The notes: generated by a model not told the origin, from the letters alone. 64,000 bases of DNA from Bisgaard Taxon 45 (GCA_030783905.1 JAQAHH010000009.1:310001-374000), one strand, 5' to 3'; counted from the stretch's first letter, positions 49,951 to 62,070 are shown. Translations and numbers: made by a program.

Positions 49951-50029
49951 CTGAAATTGATTATTATCTCTTTTGGCTTAGCATTATTTTCACACTTATA
50001 TGAAATATAAAAATAATCATATCCAATGC

Positions 50030-50554
50030 TTATTTCCAAATCTCCTCAAATTTGACTTTTGCTTTTAAGAATTTTGGTGTTGCCACTAAATTACAGTAGC
50101 TATTTTGTGGATTCTGTAATAAATAGCCTTGGTGATAATCTTCTGCTGGATAAAATGTTTCAGCCGGTCGCACTTCGGTAACAATTTTTTCGCTAAAGTG
50201 CGGTTGTAATTCGGCAATTTTTTTATTTGCTAGCTGTTTTTGTTCCTCATTCAAATAATAAATGCCTGTGCGGTATTGTGTGCCGATATCTTCGCCTTGG
50301 TGATTTAATTGGGTCGGATTATGAATAGAAAAGAAGATATCTAATAATTTTTCATAACTAATCACTGTCGCATCAAATTCGACTTTTACGGCTTCCGCAT
50401 GCCCGGTTTCACCCGTGCAGACTTCTTGATAAGTGGGATGTTCAGTCGTCCCATTAATATAACCAGAGGTTGCCTTTTCAACGCCTTTAATTTGATTAAA
50501 TACGGCCTCAACGCACCAAAAACAGCCGCCGGCAAAGATTGCTTGTTGTGTCAT
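50030..50554 (-). CDS. msrA: Peptide methionine sulfoxide reductase MsrA
   Basis: Repairs methionine-S-sulfoxide in oxidised proteins. The 174 residues begin with the catalytic GGCFWC (nucleophile Cys11) and contain YINGTTEHPTYQEVCTGETGHAEAV and GTQYRTGIYY, the family core. It is the short cytosolic form, without a signal peptide and without a fused MsrB domain. AAGGAA precedes the ATG. It lies 32 bases after ttcA on the same strand and may be co-transcribed with it. Confidence 0.95.
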   Translation of the reverse strand: MTQQAIFAGGCFWCVEAVFNQIKGVEKATSGYINGTTEHPTYQEVCTGETGHAEAVKVEFDATVISYEKLLDIFFSIHNPTQLNHQGEDIGTQYRTGIYYLNEEQKQLANKKIAELQPHFSEKIVTEVRPAETFYPAEDYHQGYLLQNPQNSYCNLVATPKFLKAKVKFEEIWK

Positions 50555-50586
50555 GTTCTTTCCTTTTTGTCTTTATTAGTTTGAGT

Positions 50587-51528
50587 TTAATGAATTTCTT
50601 TCACATGTATCATGTTTGCGTGATGAAAATCCTGTTGTCCATCGTCTTCATCAATCGGGCTTGTGGCAATAAATTCGTGCTTATCGAATGCAATATCCCC
50701 TTCAATATTTTCTAACACTTGACCTTGTTGCAAATCTTTAAAATTAAATAAATGGGTATCACACAAATGTGATGGCACAATATTTTGCATGGCGCTAAAC
50801 ATGGTTTCAATACGTCCGGGGTATTGGCGATCCCATTTTTGTAACATTTCCTTAACTACTTGACGCTGTAAGTTCGGTTGCGAGCCACACAAATTACATG
50901 GAATAATCGGGAAGTGTTTTGCCTGTGCATATTTTTCAATGTCTTTTTCTTTGCAATAGGCGAGGGGACGAATGACGATTTGTTTGCCGTCATCACTGAT
51001 CAATTTTGGCGGCATACTTTTCAATTTACCCCCATAAAACATATTTAAGAATAAGGTTTCTAACATATCATCGCGGTGATGCCCCAAGGCAATTTTAGTC
51101 GCACCTAATTCTGTCGCAGTACGATATAAAATACCACGTCTTAAACGAGAACAAAATGAACAGGTGGTTTTCCCTTCAGGAATTTTTTCTTTAACAATGC
51201 CATAAGTATTTTCTTCTACAATTTTGTAATCCACACCGATACTTTGCAGATATTCCGGCAAAATATGTTCAGGGAAACCCGGTTGCTTTTGATCTAAATT
51301 CACCGCCACAATATCAAAATGGATCGGTGCATTGAGGCGTAAATTTAATAAAATATCCAATAGAGTATAGCTGTCCTTGCCACCTGAAAGGCACACCATC
51401 ACTTTGTCACCGTCTTCGATCATATTAAAATCAGCGATGGCATTGCCGACATGACGGCGTAAGCGTTTTTGTAACTTATTGAAATTGTAAGTCTGTTTTT
51501 TATCTTGTTGGGTTGTTTCAGTCATCAT
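50587..51528 (-). CDS. ttcA: tRNA 2-thiocytidine synthetase TtcA
   Basis: Fe-S dependent enzyme that thiolates C32 of certain tRNAs. The 313 residues have the ATP PP-loop SGGKDS (48-53), the cysteine pair Cys123/Cys126 ([12 protein letters not shown]) and a third cysteine in IPCNLCGSQ, the cluster ligands of the family. It is divergent from mukF. Two adjacent ATG codons could start it; no strong ribosome site is visible. Confidence 0.94.
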   Translation of the reverse strand: MMTETTQQDKKQTYNFNKLQKRLRRHVGNAIADFNMIEDGDKVMVCLSGGKDSYTLLDILLNLRLNAPIHFDIVAVNLDQKQPGFPEHILPEYLQSIGVDYKIVEENTYGIVKEKIPEGKTTCSFCSRLRRGILYRTATELGATKIALGHHRDDMLETLFLNMFYGGKLKSMPPKLISDDGKQIVIRPLAYCKEKDIEKYAQAKHFPIIPCNLCGSQPNLQRQVVKEMLQKWDRQYPGRIETMFSAMQNIVPSHLCDTHLFNFKDLQQGQVLENIEGDIAFDKHEFIATSPIDEDDGQQDFHHANMIHVKEIH

Positions 51529-51708
51529 AAATTTCGGTTTTGCTTAAAATCTGCGTATAGTAAGGGGTAATTGTAATTTTTTCCATTAGAAATTGTGCTT
51601 TTCATGAAGTGCGGTTAGTTTTTGTGAAATTGTTAGCTGAAAGATCCGATAAAGTTGGGTATAATCATGCCAATTTTTTGCTGATTTTATTTGCTGTGAG
51701 AGATGTTA

Positions 51709-53034
51709 ATGCTGGAAACGTCACAAACCATTCCTGAGCTTGTTGCTTGGACGCGAGAGCGAGAGTTCGCCTTAAATTTATCCACCGAACGTTTAGCCTT
51801 TTTGTTGGCAATTGCAATTTATAATAATGAACGTTTAGACGGCGAAATGCTGGAAGCGGATTTAGTCGATATTTTTCGTCATATTTCTACCGCCTTTGAA
51901 CAATCCAACGATACCGTTGCCACACGTGCTAATAACGCCATCAATGAATTAGTAAAACAACGTTTTTTGAACCGCTTTAGTAGTGAATTTACTGAGGGGC
52001 TTTCCATTTATCGTCTGACCCCACTAGGTGTGGGCATTTCAGATTATTATATTCGCCAACGGGAATTTTCAGCATTGCGTTTATCAGTACAATTATCGAT
52101 TGTGGCAGATGAAATTCAGCGTGCCTCAGAAGCGGCTGAAGAAGGTGGGGATGAACATCATTGGCGTCGCAATGTGTTTGCCCCTTTAAAATATTCCGTG
52201 GCTGAGATCTTTGACAGCATAGATTTATCTCAACGCGTGATGGATGAAAACCAGCAAAGTATTAAAGAAGAGATTGCTGAACTCTTAACCAAAGATTGGC
52301 AGGCGGCCATTGCCAGTTGTGAACATTTATTAGATGAAACCTCTGGCAATTTACGTGAATTGCAAGATACCTTAAATGCGGCTGGCGATAAATTACAAGC
52401 GCAATTATTACGTATTCAAGATTGTGTGATCGGTCAGGAAAATCTCGCTTTTGTGGCGCAACTCATTACCGATTTACAAGCGAAATTAGACCGAATTATT
52501 AGCTGGGGACAACAAGCGATTGATTTATGGATTGGCTATGACCGTCATGTCCATAAGTTTATCCGTACCGCCATTGATATGGATAAAAATCGGGTGTTCT
52601 CACAACGTTTACGCCATTCTATTCATCAATACTTTGATCATCCTTGGTTTTTATGGACCGCACAGGCTGAGCGCTTAATTGATATGCGTGATGAAGAACT
52701 TGCCTTGCGTGAAGAAGATGCACTAGGGGAATTACCGGAGGCCTTGCAATATGAATCACTTGCTGATTTACATGAGCAAATTGTTGAGCATATGCAAACC
52801 CTATTAATCGCTTACCGTGAACGTAATGAACCGATTAATTTAAGTTTGGTGTTAAAAGAACAATTAGCCCATTATCCATTAGCGAAACATTTCGATGTTG
52901 CACGCATTATTGTGGATCAAGCCGTGCGTTTAGGTTTGGCAAATGATGATTTAAGCGGACTTTATCCAAATTGGGAAGCGATTAATGATCGGGGGGCAGA
53001 AGTCCAAGCCCATCAGATTGATGAATATAAATAA
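51709..53034 (+). CDS. mukF: Condensin subunit MukF (kleisin)
   Basis: Kleisin of the MukBEF chromosome condensin; bridges the MukB heads and binds MukE. The 441 residues show the conserved N-terminal winged-helix dimer domain ([12 protein letters not shown] through [10 protein letters not shown]-like helices), a helical middle and the C-terminal winged helix that contacts MukB ([15 protein letters not shown]). I chose ATG 51709, as relatives begin [11 protein letters not shown]; ATG 51703 would add two residues. First gene of mukF-mukE-mukB. Confidence 0.95.
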   Translation: MLETSQTIPELVAWTREREFALNLSTERLAFLLAIAIYNNERLDGEMLEADLVDIFRHISTAFEQSNDTVATRANNAINELVKQRFLNRFSSEFTEGLSIYRLTPLGVGISDYYIRQREFSALRLSVQLSIVADEIQRASEAAEEGGDEHHWRRNVFAPLKYSVAEIFDSIDLSQRVMDENQQSIKEEIAELLTKDWQAAIASCEHLLDETSGNLRELQDTLNAAGDKLQAQLLRIQDCVIGQENLAFVAQLITDLQAKLDRIISWGQQAIDLWIGYDRHVHKFIRTAIDMDKNRVFSQRLRHSIHQYFDHPWFLWTAQAERLIDMRDEELALREEDALGELPEALQYESLADLHEQIVEHMQTLLIAYRERNEPINLSLVLKEQLAHYPLAKHFDVARIIVDQAVRLGLANDDLSGLYPNWEAINDRGAEVQAHQIDEYK

Positions 53035-53087
53035 TCCAGTAAGTGCGGTACGTTTTAGCCAAATTTTCAACTAGAGAATAACAAACA

Positions 53088-53819
53088 ATGACAGATAATC
53101 TTCAAGACCTTATTTCAACCAAGCTCGCAGCAGCGATTGCCAATCCATTATTTCCAGCTGTGGATAGCCAATTGCGTTCAGGCAGACACATTAGCCTTGA
53201 TCAGTTAGATAATCATGCATTTTTAATGGACTTCCAACATGAATTGGATAGTTTTTACCGTCGTTATAACGTGGAACTCATTCGTGCTCCCGAAGGTTTT
53301 TTCTATTTACGCCCGAAAGCGACGACCTTGATTGCCCGTTCTGTCTTGACAGAATTAGAAATGTTGGTTGGTAAAGTGCTTTGTTATCTCTATTTAAGTC
53401 CCGAACGTCTGGCACAACAGGGGATTTTCTCCACCCAAGAAGTCTATGATGAGCTATTAAATTTAGCGGATGAAGGTAAGCTATTGAAAGCCGTCAATCA
53501 GCGTTCTTCTGGTTCAGACTTAGATAAACAAAAACTCGCTGAGAAAGTACGTGCGGCCTTAACCCGTTTACGCCGTTTAGGCATGATTCATGCCGTAGGG
53601 GAACAAAACAGCGGTAAATTTACTATTGCCGAAGCGGTCTTTCGTTTTGGGGCGGAAGTGCGAGCGGGGGATGATCCGCGTGAAGCGCAATTACGTTTAA
53701 TTCGTGATGGGGAAGCGGCAACGCCTGACTCCTTAGCCTTAGAAAAACAAGCCACACTGAATGATGTGGATGAGAATGATGAAATTGAAGATGAATTAGA
53801 TGATGAGGAACTTGCATAA
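53088..53819 (+). CDS. mukE: Condensin subunit MukE
   Basis: Tandem winged-helix partner of MukF. The 243 residues include [35 protein letters not shown] and [16 protein letters not shown], all typical of MukE, and an acidic Asp/Glu tail. Its stop TAA overlaps the mukB ATG by one base, giving translational coupling. Confidence 0.95.
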   Translation: MTDNLQDLISTKLAAAIANPLFPAVDSQLRSGRHISLDQLDNHAFLMDFQHELDSFYRRYNVELIRAPEGFFYLRPKATTLIARSVLTELEMLVGKVLCYLYLSPERLAQQGIFSTQEVYDELLNLADEGKLLKAVNQRSSGSDLDKQKLAEKVRAALTRLRRLGMIHAVGEQNSGKFTIAEAVFRFGAEVRAGDDPREAQLRLIRDGEAATPDSLALEKQATLNDVDENDEIEDELDDEELA

Positions 53820-56800
53820 TGTCTGAAGAATTAGCCCTTGAAAATCTTGAACTCGCTGAAACAACGGTTCCTCATGCTGTGTTTTCTCAGGCGAATAGTG
53901 CACCTCGTGGTAAATTTCGTTCCCTCACCTTAATTAACTGGAATGGTTTTTTTGCGCGTACTTTTGATTTAGATGAATTAGTGACGACACTTTCTGGTGG
54001 TAATGGTGCGGGGAAATCGACGACTATGGCTGGTTTTGTCACCGCCTTAATCCCTGATTTAACCTTGTTACATTTCCGTAATACGACAGAAGCGGGCGCC
54101 ACTAGCGGTTCACGTGATAAAGGCTTGCATGGTAAATTGCGTCCAGGTGTGTGCTATGCCGCATTAGATACGATTAACTCGCGCAATCAACGTGTCATTG
54201 TAGGTGCAAGGCTACAACAAGTGGCGGGTCGTGATAAGAAAGTGGATATCAAAACTTTTTCTATTCAAGGGCTTAGCCTAACCGAAAATCCCACATCCAT
54301 TTTTACGGATGTGGTCAATGAGCGCCAAGCACGTGTACTGACACTGAATGAATTAAAAGAGAAAATCGAGCAGTCGGGTGCACAGTTTAAACAATATCAT
54401 TCGATTACCGATTATCATGCCATGATGTTTGATTTAGGTATCATTCCTAAACGCCTACGTTCGTCTTCTGATCGCAGTAAATTCTATAAATTGATCGAAG
54501 CCTCACTCTATGGTGGGATTTCAAGTGCGATTACGCGTTCTTTACGTGATTACTTATTGCCAGAAAACTTAGGTGTACGTAAGGCATTCCAAGATATGGA
54601 AAGTGCCTTGCGTGAAAACCGCATGACCTTAGAAGCCATTAAAGTCACTCAAGCTGATCGCGATTTATTCAAGCATTTGATTACCGAAACCTCCAACTAT
54701 GTGGCATCGGATTATATGCGCCATGCGAATGAACGTCGCGGTAACATTGAAAGTGCGGTACGTTGCCGCCAAGATTGGTATCGTGCGCGCACAGAACAGT
54801 ATTTGTCACAACAACGTTTAGTGGAGTTCAGTCGTGAGGCTGCCGAATTAGCTGAGAATGAAAAAGCGTTGGAAGTGGATCATCAAAGTGCGGTGGATTA
54901 TTTGAACTTAGTGCTGAATGCATTACGTCATCAAGAAAAAATCGCCCGCTATCAAGATGATGTGGCTGAAATTACCGCGCGTTTAGAAGAACAGAAAATG
55001 GTGGTTGAAACGGCCTCCGAGCAACTTGAGGAAAGCCAGGTCCAAGTAGAACACGTTGAACAGGAAGTGGATCAAATTCGCGCCCAATTAGCCGACTATC
55101 AGCAAGCCTTAGATGCACAACAAACCCGTGCATTACAATATCAACAAGCGATTGCTGCACTTGAAAAAGCCAAAGCACTATGTGGTTTAGCCGATTTAAG
55201 CGTAAAAAATGTTGAAGCTTACCACAACGAATTTGCTGCACATGCTGAAAGCCTCACTGATCAGGTGCTTGAATTAGAACAAAAAATGTCAATTTCTGAT
55301 GCGGCTAAGCTACAATTTGATAAGGCCTATCAGTTAGTCTGTAAAGTCGCGGGGGAGATCCCGCGCTCTGCCGCCTTTGAACAAGCGAAAGCCTTATTAC
55401 GTGACTACCCGGCACAAAAAGTACAAGCACAACAAACGCCTCAGTTGCGTGCCAAACTTCATGAATTAGAACAGCGCTATGCACAACAACAAAGTGCGGT
55501 CCGTTTGCTGAAAGAATTTAATCAACGAGCAAATTTAAATTTAGACGATGCCGACTCACTCGAGGCATATCATGCCGAACAAGAAGCCTTGATTGACGAT
55601 GTTAGTGCGGAATTATCCGAACAAGTGGAACAGCGTTCAACCTTGCGTCAGAAACGTGAGCAACTCAACGCACTTTATCAAGATAATGCGAAAAAAGCAC
55701 CTGCTTGGTTAACTGCACAAGCGGCGTTAGAACGCTTACAAGATCAAAGTGGTGAGCAGTTTGCAGACAGTCAAGATGTCATGCAATTTATGCAAGCACA
55801 ATTGGTGAAAGAACGTGAACTGACGATTGAGCGTGATCAGCTTGAACAACAACGTCAACAATTAGAAACCCAAATTTCCCGCTTAAGCCAACCCGATGGG
55901 TCGGAAGATGCGCGTTTGAATATGCTGGCAGAACGTTTTGGTGGGGTGCTGCTTTCTGAACTGTACGATGATGTCCCGATTGAGGATGCGCCTTATTTCT
56001 CTGCTTTATATGGGCCTACGCGTCATGCCATTGTGGTGCGTGATCTAGAAGCTGTGAAAGGACAGTTGGCCCAGCTTGAAGATTGTCCTGATGATTTGTA
56101 TTTAATCGAAGGTGATCCAAGCGCCTTTGATGATAGTGTCCTTTCCGCCCAAGAATTGGCGCACGGTGTGGTCGTACAAGTGTCTGATCGGGAGTTGCGT
56201 TATTCTAAATTCCCAGAAATCCCTTTGTTTGGGCGTGCTGCGCGTGAAAAACATTTGGAAGCCTTACAATTACAACGGGATGAGGTGACAGAACAGCATG
56301 CACAACGTGCGTTTGATGTGCAAAAATGTCAACGCTTACACGAGCATTTTAGCCAATTTGTGGGTTTACATTTAGCGCTTGCGTTCCAACCGAATCCTGA
56401 AGAAGTGATGGCGGAAATCCAGCAGCAACGCAATGAGATTGAACGCGAATTAAATCACTTCGTGACGACAGAACAACAATTACGTCTTCAGTTAGACAAT
56501 GCAAAAGAAAAAATGCAATTGTTGAATAAGTTGATGCCACAATTAAATCTGATTGCGGATGAGAGTTTGATTGATCGTGTGGAAGCATGCCGTGAGCAGT
56601 TAGATATCGCGGAGCAAGATGAATTATTTATTCGTCAGTATGGCGCGACGTTGTCACAATTAGAACCTATTGCAAACACATTACAAAGTGACCCAGAACA
56701 TTATGAGCGCTTAAAAGCCGATTATGAACAAGCGATTTCACAGCAAAAACAAGTCCAACAACGCTTATTTGCATTAGCGGATGTATTACAACGTAAAGCA

Positions 56801-58306
56801 CATTTTGCTTATGAAGATCGTGTTCAAACAGAAAACACCGATTTAAATGAACAATTACGTGCTAAGTTAGACAGTTTGCAACAACAACGTGAAGTGCAAA
56901 AAGTGCAGTTACAACAAAAGCAGCAGCAATTTACCAATTACAATCGGGTGTATATTGAGCTACAAACCTCGTTCAATAACAAAATGCAAATGCTACAAGA
57001 ATTATTGCAAGAAGTGGGCGAGTTAGGCGTGCGTGCTGATCAAGGGGCAGAAGAACGCGCGAGACAACGTCGTGATGAATTACACCAATTATTATCGGCA
57101 ACACGCCAACGTCGTCACCATGTAGAAAAACAATTAACCTTAATTGAAAGTGAAGCCCAAAGCTTAAATGCGCGTATTCGTAAAGCAGAACGCGATTACA
57201 AAACACAGCGTGAATTGGTGGTTGCCGCGAAAGTGAGTTGGTGTGTGGTGATGCGTTTATCGCGAGGTAGTGATGTGGAAAAACGCTTAAATCGCCGCGA
57301 GTTTGCCTATTTATCTGCTGATGAGTTGCGTTCTATGTCGGATAAGGCACTTGGTGCATTGCGTACTGCGGTCGCAGATAATGAATATTTACGCGATAGT
57401 TTACGCTTGTCTGAAGATAATCGTAAGCCAGAAAATAAAGTGCGCTTCTTTATTGCTGTCTATCAACATTTACGCGAACGTATTCGTCAGGACATCATTA
57501 AAACTGATGATCCAATCGATGCGATTGAGCAAATGGAAATTGAGCTTTCCCGCTTAACAGATGAACTGACTCGCCGTGAACAGAAACTGGCAATCAGTTC
57601 TGAAAGTGTGGCAAATATCATGCGTAAAACTATTCAGCGTGAACAAAACCGTATTCGTATGCTGAACCAAGGCTTACAAAATATTGCCTTTGGTCAAGTC
57701 AAGTCGGTTCGCCTCGTGGTCAATATTCGTGATACCCATGCGATGTTACTGGATGCCTTATCAGGGACACAAGAGGAATATCAAGATTTATTCACCGATA
57801 ACCGCATGACGTTTTCGGAAGCGATTGCCAAGTTGTATCAGCGTTTGAACCCACATATTGATATGGGGCAACGTACCGCGCAAACTATCGGTGAAGAGTT
57901 ACTGGATTATCGTAATTATCTTGATCTTGAAGTGGAAGTGTATCGTGGTGCGGACGGTTGGTTGCGTGCAGAAAGTGGCGCATTATCAACAGGTGAAGCG
58001 ATTGGTACGGGGATGTCGATTCTGTTAATGGTAGTACAAAGCTGGGAAGAAGAATCACGTCGTATCCGTGGTAAAGATATTGTCCCATGCCGTTTATTAT
58101 TCTTAGACGAAGCCGCACGTTTGGATGCAAAATCCATTTCCACCTTGTTTGAGTTGTGCGAGCGTTTGGATATGCAATTATTAATCGCCGCGCCTGAAAA
58201 CATCAGCCCAGAAAAAGGCACAACCTATAAATTGGTGCGCAAAATCGCTGGCAACCAAGAACATGTACATGTGGTTGGCTTACGTGGTTTTGGTGCAACA
58301 GTGTAG
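53819..58306 (+). CDS. mukB: Condensin ATPase MukB
   Basis: SMC-like ATPase that compacts and segregates the chromosome. The 1495 residues have an N-terminal Walker [10 protein letters not shown] (about 60-68) inside [20 protein letters not shown], two long Gln/Glu-rich coiled-coil arms with the hinge in the middle ([16 protein letters not shown], then [12 protein letters not shown]), and a C-terminal head with signature [12 protein letters not shown] and Walker [13 protein letters not shown]. Relative to E. coli it has an N-terminal extension of about 28 residues and a shorter C-terminus. Confidence 0.97.
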   Translation: MSEELALENLELAETTVPHAVFSQANSAPRGKFRSLTLINWNGFFARTFDLDELVTTLSGGNGAGKSTTMAGFVTALIPDLTLLHFRNTTEAGATSGSRDKGLHGKLRPGVCYAALDTINSRNQRVIVGARLQQVAGRDKKVDIKTFSIQGLSLTENPTSIFTDVVNERQARVLTLNELKEKIEQSGAQFKQYHSITDYHAMMFDLGIIPKRLRSSSDRSKFYKLIEASLYGGISSAITRSLRDYLLPENLGVRKAFQDMESALRENRMTLEAIKVTQADRDLFKHLITETSNYVASDYMRHANERRGNIESAVRCRQDWYRARTEQYLSQQRLVEFSREAAELAENEKALEVDHQSAVDYLNLVLNALRHQEKIARYQDDVAEITARLEEQKMVVETASEQLEESQVQVEHVEQEVDQIRAQLADYQQALDAQQTRALQYQQAIAALEKAKALCGLADLSVKNVEAYHNEFAAHAESLTDQVLELEQKMSISDAAKLQFDKAYQLVCKVAGEIPRSAAFEQAKALLRDYPAQKVQAQQTPQLRAKLHELEQRYAQQQSAVRLLKEFNQRANLNLDDADSLEAYHAEQEALIDDVSAELSEQVEQRSTLRQKREQLNALYQDNAKKAPAWLTAQAALERLQDQSGEQFADSQDVMQFMQAQLVKERELTIERDQLEQQRQQLETQISRLSQPDGSEDARLNMLAERFGGVLLSELYDDVPIEDAPYFSALYGPTRHAIVVRDLEAVKGQLAQLEDCPDDLYLIEGDPSAFDDSVLSAQELAHGVVVQVSDRELRYSKFPEIPLFGRAAREKHLEALQLQRDEVTEQHAQRAFDVQKCQRLHEHFSQFVGLHLALAFQPNPEEVMAEIQQQRNEIERELNHFVTTEQQLRLQLDNAKEKMQLLNKLMPQLNLIADESLIDRVEACREQLDIAEQDELFIRQYGATLSQLEPIANTLQSDPEHYERLKADYEQAISQQKQVQQRLFALADVLQRKAHFAYEDRVQTENTDLNEQLRAKLDSLQQQREVQKVQLQQKQQQFTNYNRVYIELQTSFNNKMQMLQELLQEVGELGVRADQGAEERARQRRDELHQLLSATRQRRHHVEKQLTLIESEAQSLNARIRKAERDYKTQRELVVAAKVSWCVVMRLSRGSDVEKRLNRREFAYLSADELRSMSDKALGALRTAVADNEYLRDSLRLSEDNRKPENKVRFFIAVYQHLRERIRQDIIKTDDPIDAIEQMEIELSRLTDELTRREQKLAISSESVANIMRKTIQREQNRIRMLNQGLQNIAFGQVKSVRLVVNIRDTHAMLLDALSGTQEEYQDLFTDNRMTFSEAIAKLYQRLNPHIDMGQRTAQTIGEELLDYRNYLDLEVEVYRGADGWLRAESGALSTGEAIGTGMSILLMVVQSWEEESRRIRGKDIVPCRLLFLDEAARLDAKSISTLFELCERLDMQLLIAAPENISPEKGTTYKLVRKIAGNQEHVHVVGLRGFGATV

Positions 58307-58326
58307 TCGTTAAATAAAAGAAAGAC

Positions 58327-58371
58327 AAAGTGCGGTCGATTTTAGTAAAAATTTGACCGCACTTTTTTATC
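58327..58371 (+). terminator. Paired uptake-sequence terminator after mukB
   Basis: AAAGTGCGGTC (58327-58337) pairs with GACCGCACTTT (58355-58365), followed by further Ts. Confidence 0.88.
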
Positions 58372-58477
58372 TCGTCATCGCGGAATATTATTTTTGAGTG
58401 AATACCGCGCGGGCTAATTTTTAGCGGAAATAAAAAGGGTGTTATAATTCACCTTTCAATTTTTTAAGGAAAAATGT

Positions 58478-59344
58478 ATGCATCATCTTATCATTGCCGT
58501 CCTTTGTAGTGTGGCGGTTTCGGTGTTACTTAAAGTGGCACGTCAGAAAAATATTGTGATTCAACAAGCCATTGCCTTCAACTATATTGTGGCACTGGGT
58601 TTAAGTTATTTTTTATTAAAGCCAGATTTCAAAGGGCTGGGTTTTACGGAGTTTGTGGTGCAAAGTGACAATGCACCGGTGTTCTTTGCCTTAGGGATTT
58701 TATTGCCGACAGTTTTTATTGTGATGTCTAAGGCGGTTGAGTTTGCTGGGATTGTACGCTCTGATGCCGCACAACGTTTATCCTTATTTTTACCTATTGT
58801 GGCCGCTTTTGTGATTTTTGGTGAGCAACTCAGTTCATCTCGCTTAATTGGGATTATTTTGGCCTTTATGGCATTATTTTGCTTATTAAACAAACCCACT
58901 GATACAGAAAGTAATTTAAAAGGAATTGTCAGTTTAATCCTCGTTTGGTTTGGCTACGGCATTATTGATATTTTATTTAAACAAGTGGCGAAAAGCGGTG
59001 GTGCATTCCCCGCCACGTTATTTATTTCCTTTGTTTTAGCTGCCTGCGTGATGTTTGGTTACTTGTTACTCAAACGTGAAGTTTGGACCGTGCCAAGTTT
59101 TATTGGCGGAATAATTTTAGGTGGTCTAAACTTTATGAATATTTTGTTCTATATTAAAGCACACCAAAGTTTCAGTGAGAATCCTACACTGGTTTTTGCT
59201 GGTATGAATATAGGGGTCATCTGTTTAGGTACCATTACAGGCGCATTGGTGTTTAAAGAGAAACTCAGTAAAATCAATGGGGTGGGGATTGTGATTGGAA
59301 TTAGTGCTATTTTTTGTCTGTTCTATTTAGATAAGCTCCTTTAA
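58478..59344 (+). CDS. EamA/DMT-family membrane transporter
   Basis: 288-residue inner-membrane protein with about ten helices in two five-helix halves, the drug/metabolite transporter plan. Family-like segments are RLSLFLPIVAAFVIFGEQLS and the second-half LGTITGALVFKEKLSKINGVG. AAGGA precedes the ATG. It stands alone between mukB and sbcB. No substrate can be inferred. Confidence 0.8.
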   Translation: MHHLIIAVLCSVAVSVLLKVARQKNIVIQQAIAFNYIVALGLSYFLLKPDFKGLGFTEFVVQSDNAPVFFALGILLPTVFIVMSKAVEFAGIVRSDAAQRLSLFLPIVAAFVIFGEQLSSSRLIGIILAFMALFCLLNKPTDTESNLKGIVSLILVWFGYGIIDILFKQVAKSGGAFPATLFISFVLAACVMFGYLLLKREVWTVPSFIGGIILGGLNFMNILFYIKAHQSFSENPTLVFAGMNIGVICLGTITGALVFKEKLSKINGVGIVIGISAIFCLFYLDKLL

Positions 59345-59364
59345 AACGCCTTTGCTATGATAAC

Positions 59365-59392
59365 AACCGCACAAAAGTGCGGTTTGTTTTTT
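59365..59392 (+). terminator. Terminator after the DMT transporter gene
   Basis: AACCGCAC-AAAA-GTGCGGTT (59365-59384), then TGTTTTTT. The right arm carries an uptake-signal core. Confidence 0.9.
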
Positions 59393-59444
59393 CTGAATTT
59401 TATTGATTATGCTAGAATAGCGTTTATTTTTATCGAGCTCGATT

Positions 59445-60872
59445 ATGTCCACATCACCAGATTTTAGTTTTTTCATTTACGATTACGAAAGCTTTGGCGT
59501 TGATCCTGCATCTGACCGTCCCGCCCAATTTGCTGGTATTCGCACCGACATCAATTTCAATATTATTAGTGACCCTGTCATGTTTTATTGTAAACAAACC
59601 AATGATTATTTACCTGCGCCTGAAGCAGTATTGGTGACGGGTATTACACCACAAGAATGTAACGAAAAGGGGATTGCTGAACCTGAATTTGCGGAACGCA
59701 TTTTACAAGAGTTTAGTCAGCCAAATACCTGTGTGATGGGCTTTAATAACATTCGTTATGATGATGAAATGACGCGTTATACATTTTATCGTAATTTTAT
59801 TGACCCCTATGAATACAGTTGGAAAAATGGCAATTCGCGTTGGGATTTATTAGACCTAGTACGCGCTTGTTATGCTTTGCGTCCAGAAGGGATTAATTGG
59901 GCATTTGATGAAGACGGCATGCCGTCATTTCGTTTAGAAAAATTAACCAAAGCTAACGGGATTGAGCACAGCAATGCCCACGATGCGATGGCGGATGTGT
60001 ATGCCACTATTGCTATGGCTAAATTGATTAAAGAAAAGCAACCTAAATTATTTCAATATTTCTTTGATAATCGTGGTAAGAAAGAGATAGAGAAACTGAT
60101 CGATACCGCTAATTTAACCCCTTTAGTACACGTTTCCGGTATGTTAGGTAATTATCGCGGCAATACTACCTGGATTGTGCCTTTAGCCTGGCATCCAACT
60201 AATCAAAATGCAGTCATTTGTTGTGATTTGGCTGCGGATATCGCGGATTTAGTGAGTAAAGATGCTGACGAATTACGTCAAAACCTTTATACCCCTAAAG
60301 CTGAATTAATCGAAAAGGGGCGCTTACCTGTACCATTAAAATTGGTGCATATTAATAAGTGTCCAATTCTTGCACCTGCTAAAACGTTATTGCCAGAAAA
60401 TGCGGAAAGACTAGGCATTGATCGTGAATTTTGTTTAAACAACTTACAACACCTCAAAAATGCCCCACTTATTCGTGACAAGGTCACTGAGATTTTCAAT
60501 GAAAAACGCAATGTTGAACCAGGCATCAATGTAGAAACAGAATTGTATCATGGCTTCTTTGATTACAGTGATAAAAACAATATGGCGATTTTACGTAGCT
60601 TACCCGCAGAGAAGCTAGCTGAGCATGGATTGTCTTTTAAAGATGCGCGTATCCCTAAATTATTATTCCATTATCGAGCAAGACATTATTTCCATACCTT
60701 AACCAGAGCAGAGCAAATTAAATGGCAGAAGTATCGCCATAAGAAATTAGCACAAGATGCACTGCAATTTGAACAAAGTTTGCAACATTTGGTGCAAGAA
60801 TATCATGAAAATGAAGATAATTTAGCCTTATTACAGAAAGTGTATGAATATGGGGTAAAAATATTAGCTTAA
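59445..60872 (+). CDS. sbcB: Exonuclease I
   Basis: Single-strand-specific 3'-5' DNA exonuclease of recombination and repair. The 475 residues contain the DEDDh nuclease motifs: Asp13/Glu15 in FIYDYESFG, GFNNIRYDDE, and SNAHDAMADV with the catalytic His and Asp. The SH3-like and C-terminal domains follow (FHYRARHYFHTL near the end). It is monocistronic, with a terminator after it. Confidence 0.95.
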   Translation: MSTSPDFSFFIYDYESFGVDPASDRPAQFAGIRTDINFNIISDPVMFYCKQTNDYLPAPEAVLVTGITPQECNEKGIAEPEFAERILQEFSQPNTCVMGFNNIRYDDEMTRYTFYRNFIDPYEYSWKNGNSRWDLLDLVRACYALRPEGINWAFDEDGMPSFRLEKLTKANGIEHSNAHDAMADVYATIAMAKLIKEKQPKLFQYFFDNRGKKEIEKLIDTANLTPLVHVSGMLGNYRGNTTWIVPLAWHPTNQNAVICCDLAADIADLVSKDADELRQNLYTPKAELIEKGRLPVPLKLVHINKCPILAPAKTLLPENAERLGIDREFCLNNLQHLKNAPLIRDKVTEIFNEKRNVEPGINVETELYHGFFDYSDKNNMAILRSLPAEKLAEHGLSFKDARIPKLLFHYRARHYFHTLTRAEQIKWQKYRHKKLAQDALQFEQSLQHLVQEYHENEDNLALLQKVYEYGVKILA

Positions 60873-60952
60873 ATAGGCTAACGACATTTCATTTTGGTTT
60901 AGTTTGCTAGGCAAATTCTCTCAGATTTTACGTAGCGCGATCAATTAAAAAT

Positions 60953-60990
60953 AAAGTCATGGAGAAAAACCATCCATGACTTTTTTATTT
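60953..60990 (+). terminator. Rho-independent terminator after sbcB
   Basis: AAAGTCATGGA (60953-60963) pairs with TCCATGACTTT (60973-60983), followed by TTTATTTT. Confidence 0.92.
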
Positions 60991-61640
60991 TCTTTTAAAA
61001 GCGTCTTTTTATTTTTTCTTTAAATTTTACTGACAATTGCATTATTGCGGTTTATAACCTAAATACTTTTTATGTGACATCCTCGAAAAATCCCTTATTT
61101 TATCTTGTTTAAATGGTAAAAGTGACTTGTGCATAAGTCTGTGATTTATTTATATCGTAGCGCTTGCTAACTTTGTCACTAATTTCGCATAATGTATATT
61201 ATGTTAAATTAAATATAAAAGTGACAATTACATTGGGCGTGACATGTTCACTTGTTCAATGCTGTCACTATTCTATTATTTTTGTTTGGGGCTTTCTTTT
61301 AAGAGATATATTTCATATTCGAGAGAATTTTTCTACTTCTTTTAAAAGCAGATGATGTCTATTCTAATCTTAGAATAATTTTCTTATTTTTCAGTTTGGT
61401 AATTAATCAAAATAACAATGACCAAGTTTATTTGATAACGCCACGTGAAATCTGAGCATGTTAATCTGCATAACTACCGAGAAAATAAAATTGGATGTCA
61501 TGTAAAACATGATACTTTTATCAGCATTATGAATAATATGCTACAAATTAATCGCATGAATCTCTTCTTCTCCCAGTTAAAACAAGGGTTCTCACCCAAT
61601 TAAGGTGTATCATCATTACTATGTAATTAAAGAGAACAAT
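60991..61640. other. AT-rich gap with repeated GTGAC/GTCAC motifs
   Basis: No convincing gene; the only open frame (63 codons from 61164) lacks a ribosome site and a coding character. AGTGAC occurs at 61121 and 61220, TGTCACT at 61174 and 61263, and GTGACATGTTCAC forms a near-palindrome at 61240-61252. A small dyad TCATGT-AAA-ACATGA lies near 61498-61512. Confidence 0.55.
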
Positions 61641-61650
61641 TAACAAAAAT

Positions 61651-61680
61651 TTGACATTTTAGGTTAAAAAATAATAAGAT
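61651..61680 (+). promoter_or_regulatory. Candidate promoter of the yqjD-like operon
   Basis: TTGACA (61651-61656), an 18-base spacer and TAAGAT (61675-61680), about 60 bases before the first gene. Confidence 0.5.
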
Positions 61681-61742
61681 GAAGTGGTCTAGCCAGAATC
61701 CTCTCGTTAGACTTACCAAATTTAGCAGGAGAATTTACAAAG

Positions 61743-62054
61743 ATGAGTAAAGAATTCGATAAAAAACGTGATGAATTATTAAGTGAAATTCGCGATATTT
61801 TGGATAATGCTGAAGAGCTTTTTGATGAAAAATCAAAAGCAGGCGTAGACGAACTTAAAAAATTGAAATCTAATCTTGATTCACGCGTTTCTAAATTACA
61901 GAAACAATTTGGTTCGTTAAAAGATGATGCCGTTGCCGGTACAAAAGAAGTGATTAAACAAACAGATGAATTAGTACAAGATAATCCATACAAAGCAATT
62001 GGGGTTGCGGGTGTGATTGGATTATTATTAGGTGTTTTAATCTCTAAGAGATAA
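61743..62054 (+). CDS. YqjD/ElaB-type (DUF883) membrane-anchored protein
   Basis: 103 residues: a long amphipathic, Lys/Glu-rich helix (1-75) and a C-terminal membrane anchor (about 83-100, AIGVAGVIGLLLGVLI) ending SKR. E. coli relatives are tail-anchored in the inner membrane and bind ribosomes in stationary phase under RpoS. AGGAG precedes the ATG. First of three small membrane genes corresponding to yqjD-yqjE-yqjK. Confidence 0.87.
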   Translation: MSKEFDKKRDELLSEIRDILDNAEELFDEKSKAGVDELKKLKSNLDSRVSKLQKQFGSLKDDAVAGTKEVIKQTDELVQDNPYKAIGVAGVIGLLLGVLISKR

Positions 62055-62070
62055 TGCTTCATAATGGTAG

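Larger units (their letters stand above)
49657..50029. other. Intergenic region between the autotransporter gene and msrA
   Basis: Holds the two terminator-like hairpins listed separately. Between them (about 49760-49920) I see no gene. Confidence 0.6.

Noticed and set aside
61164-61355. 63-codon open frame in the gap after sbcB
   Set aside because: No ribosome site, odd composition and overlap with the repeated GTGAC motifs; not supported as a gene.
61664-62062. 132-codon minus-strand frame opposite the yqjD-like gene
   Set aside because: It is a Ser/Asn/Phe-rich shadow of a Lys/Glu-rich helix gene, with no promoter or ribosome site of its own.
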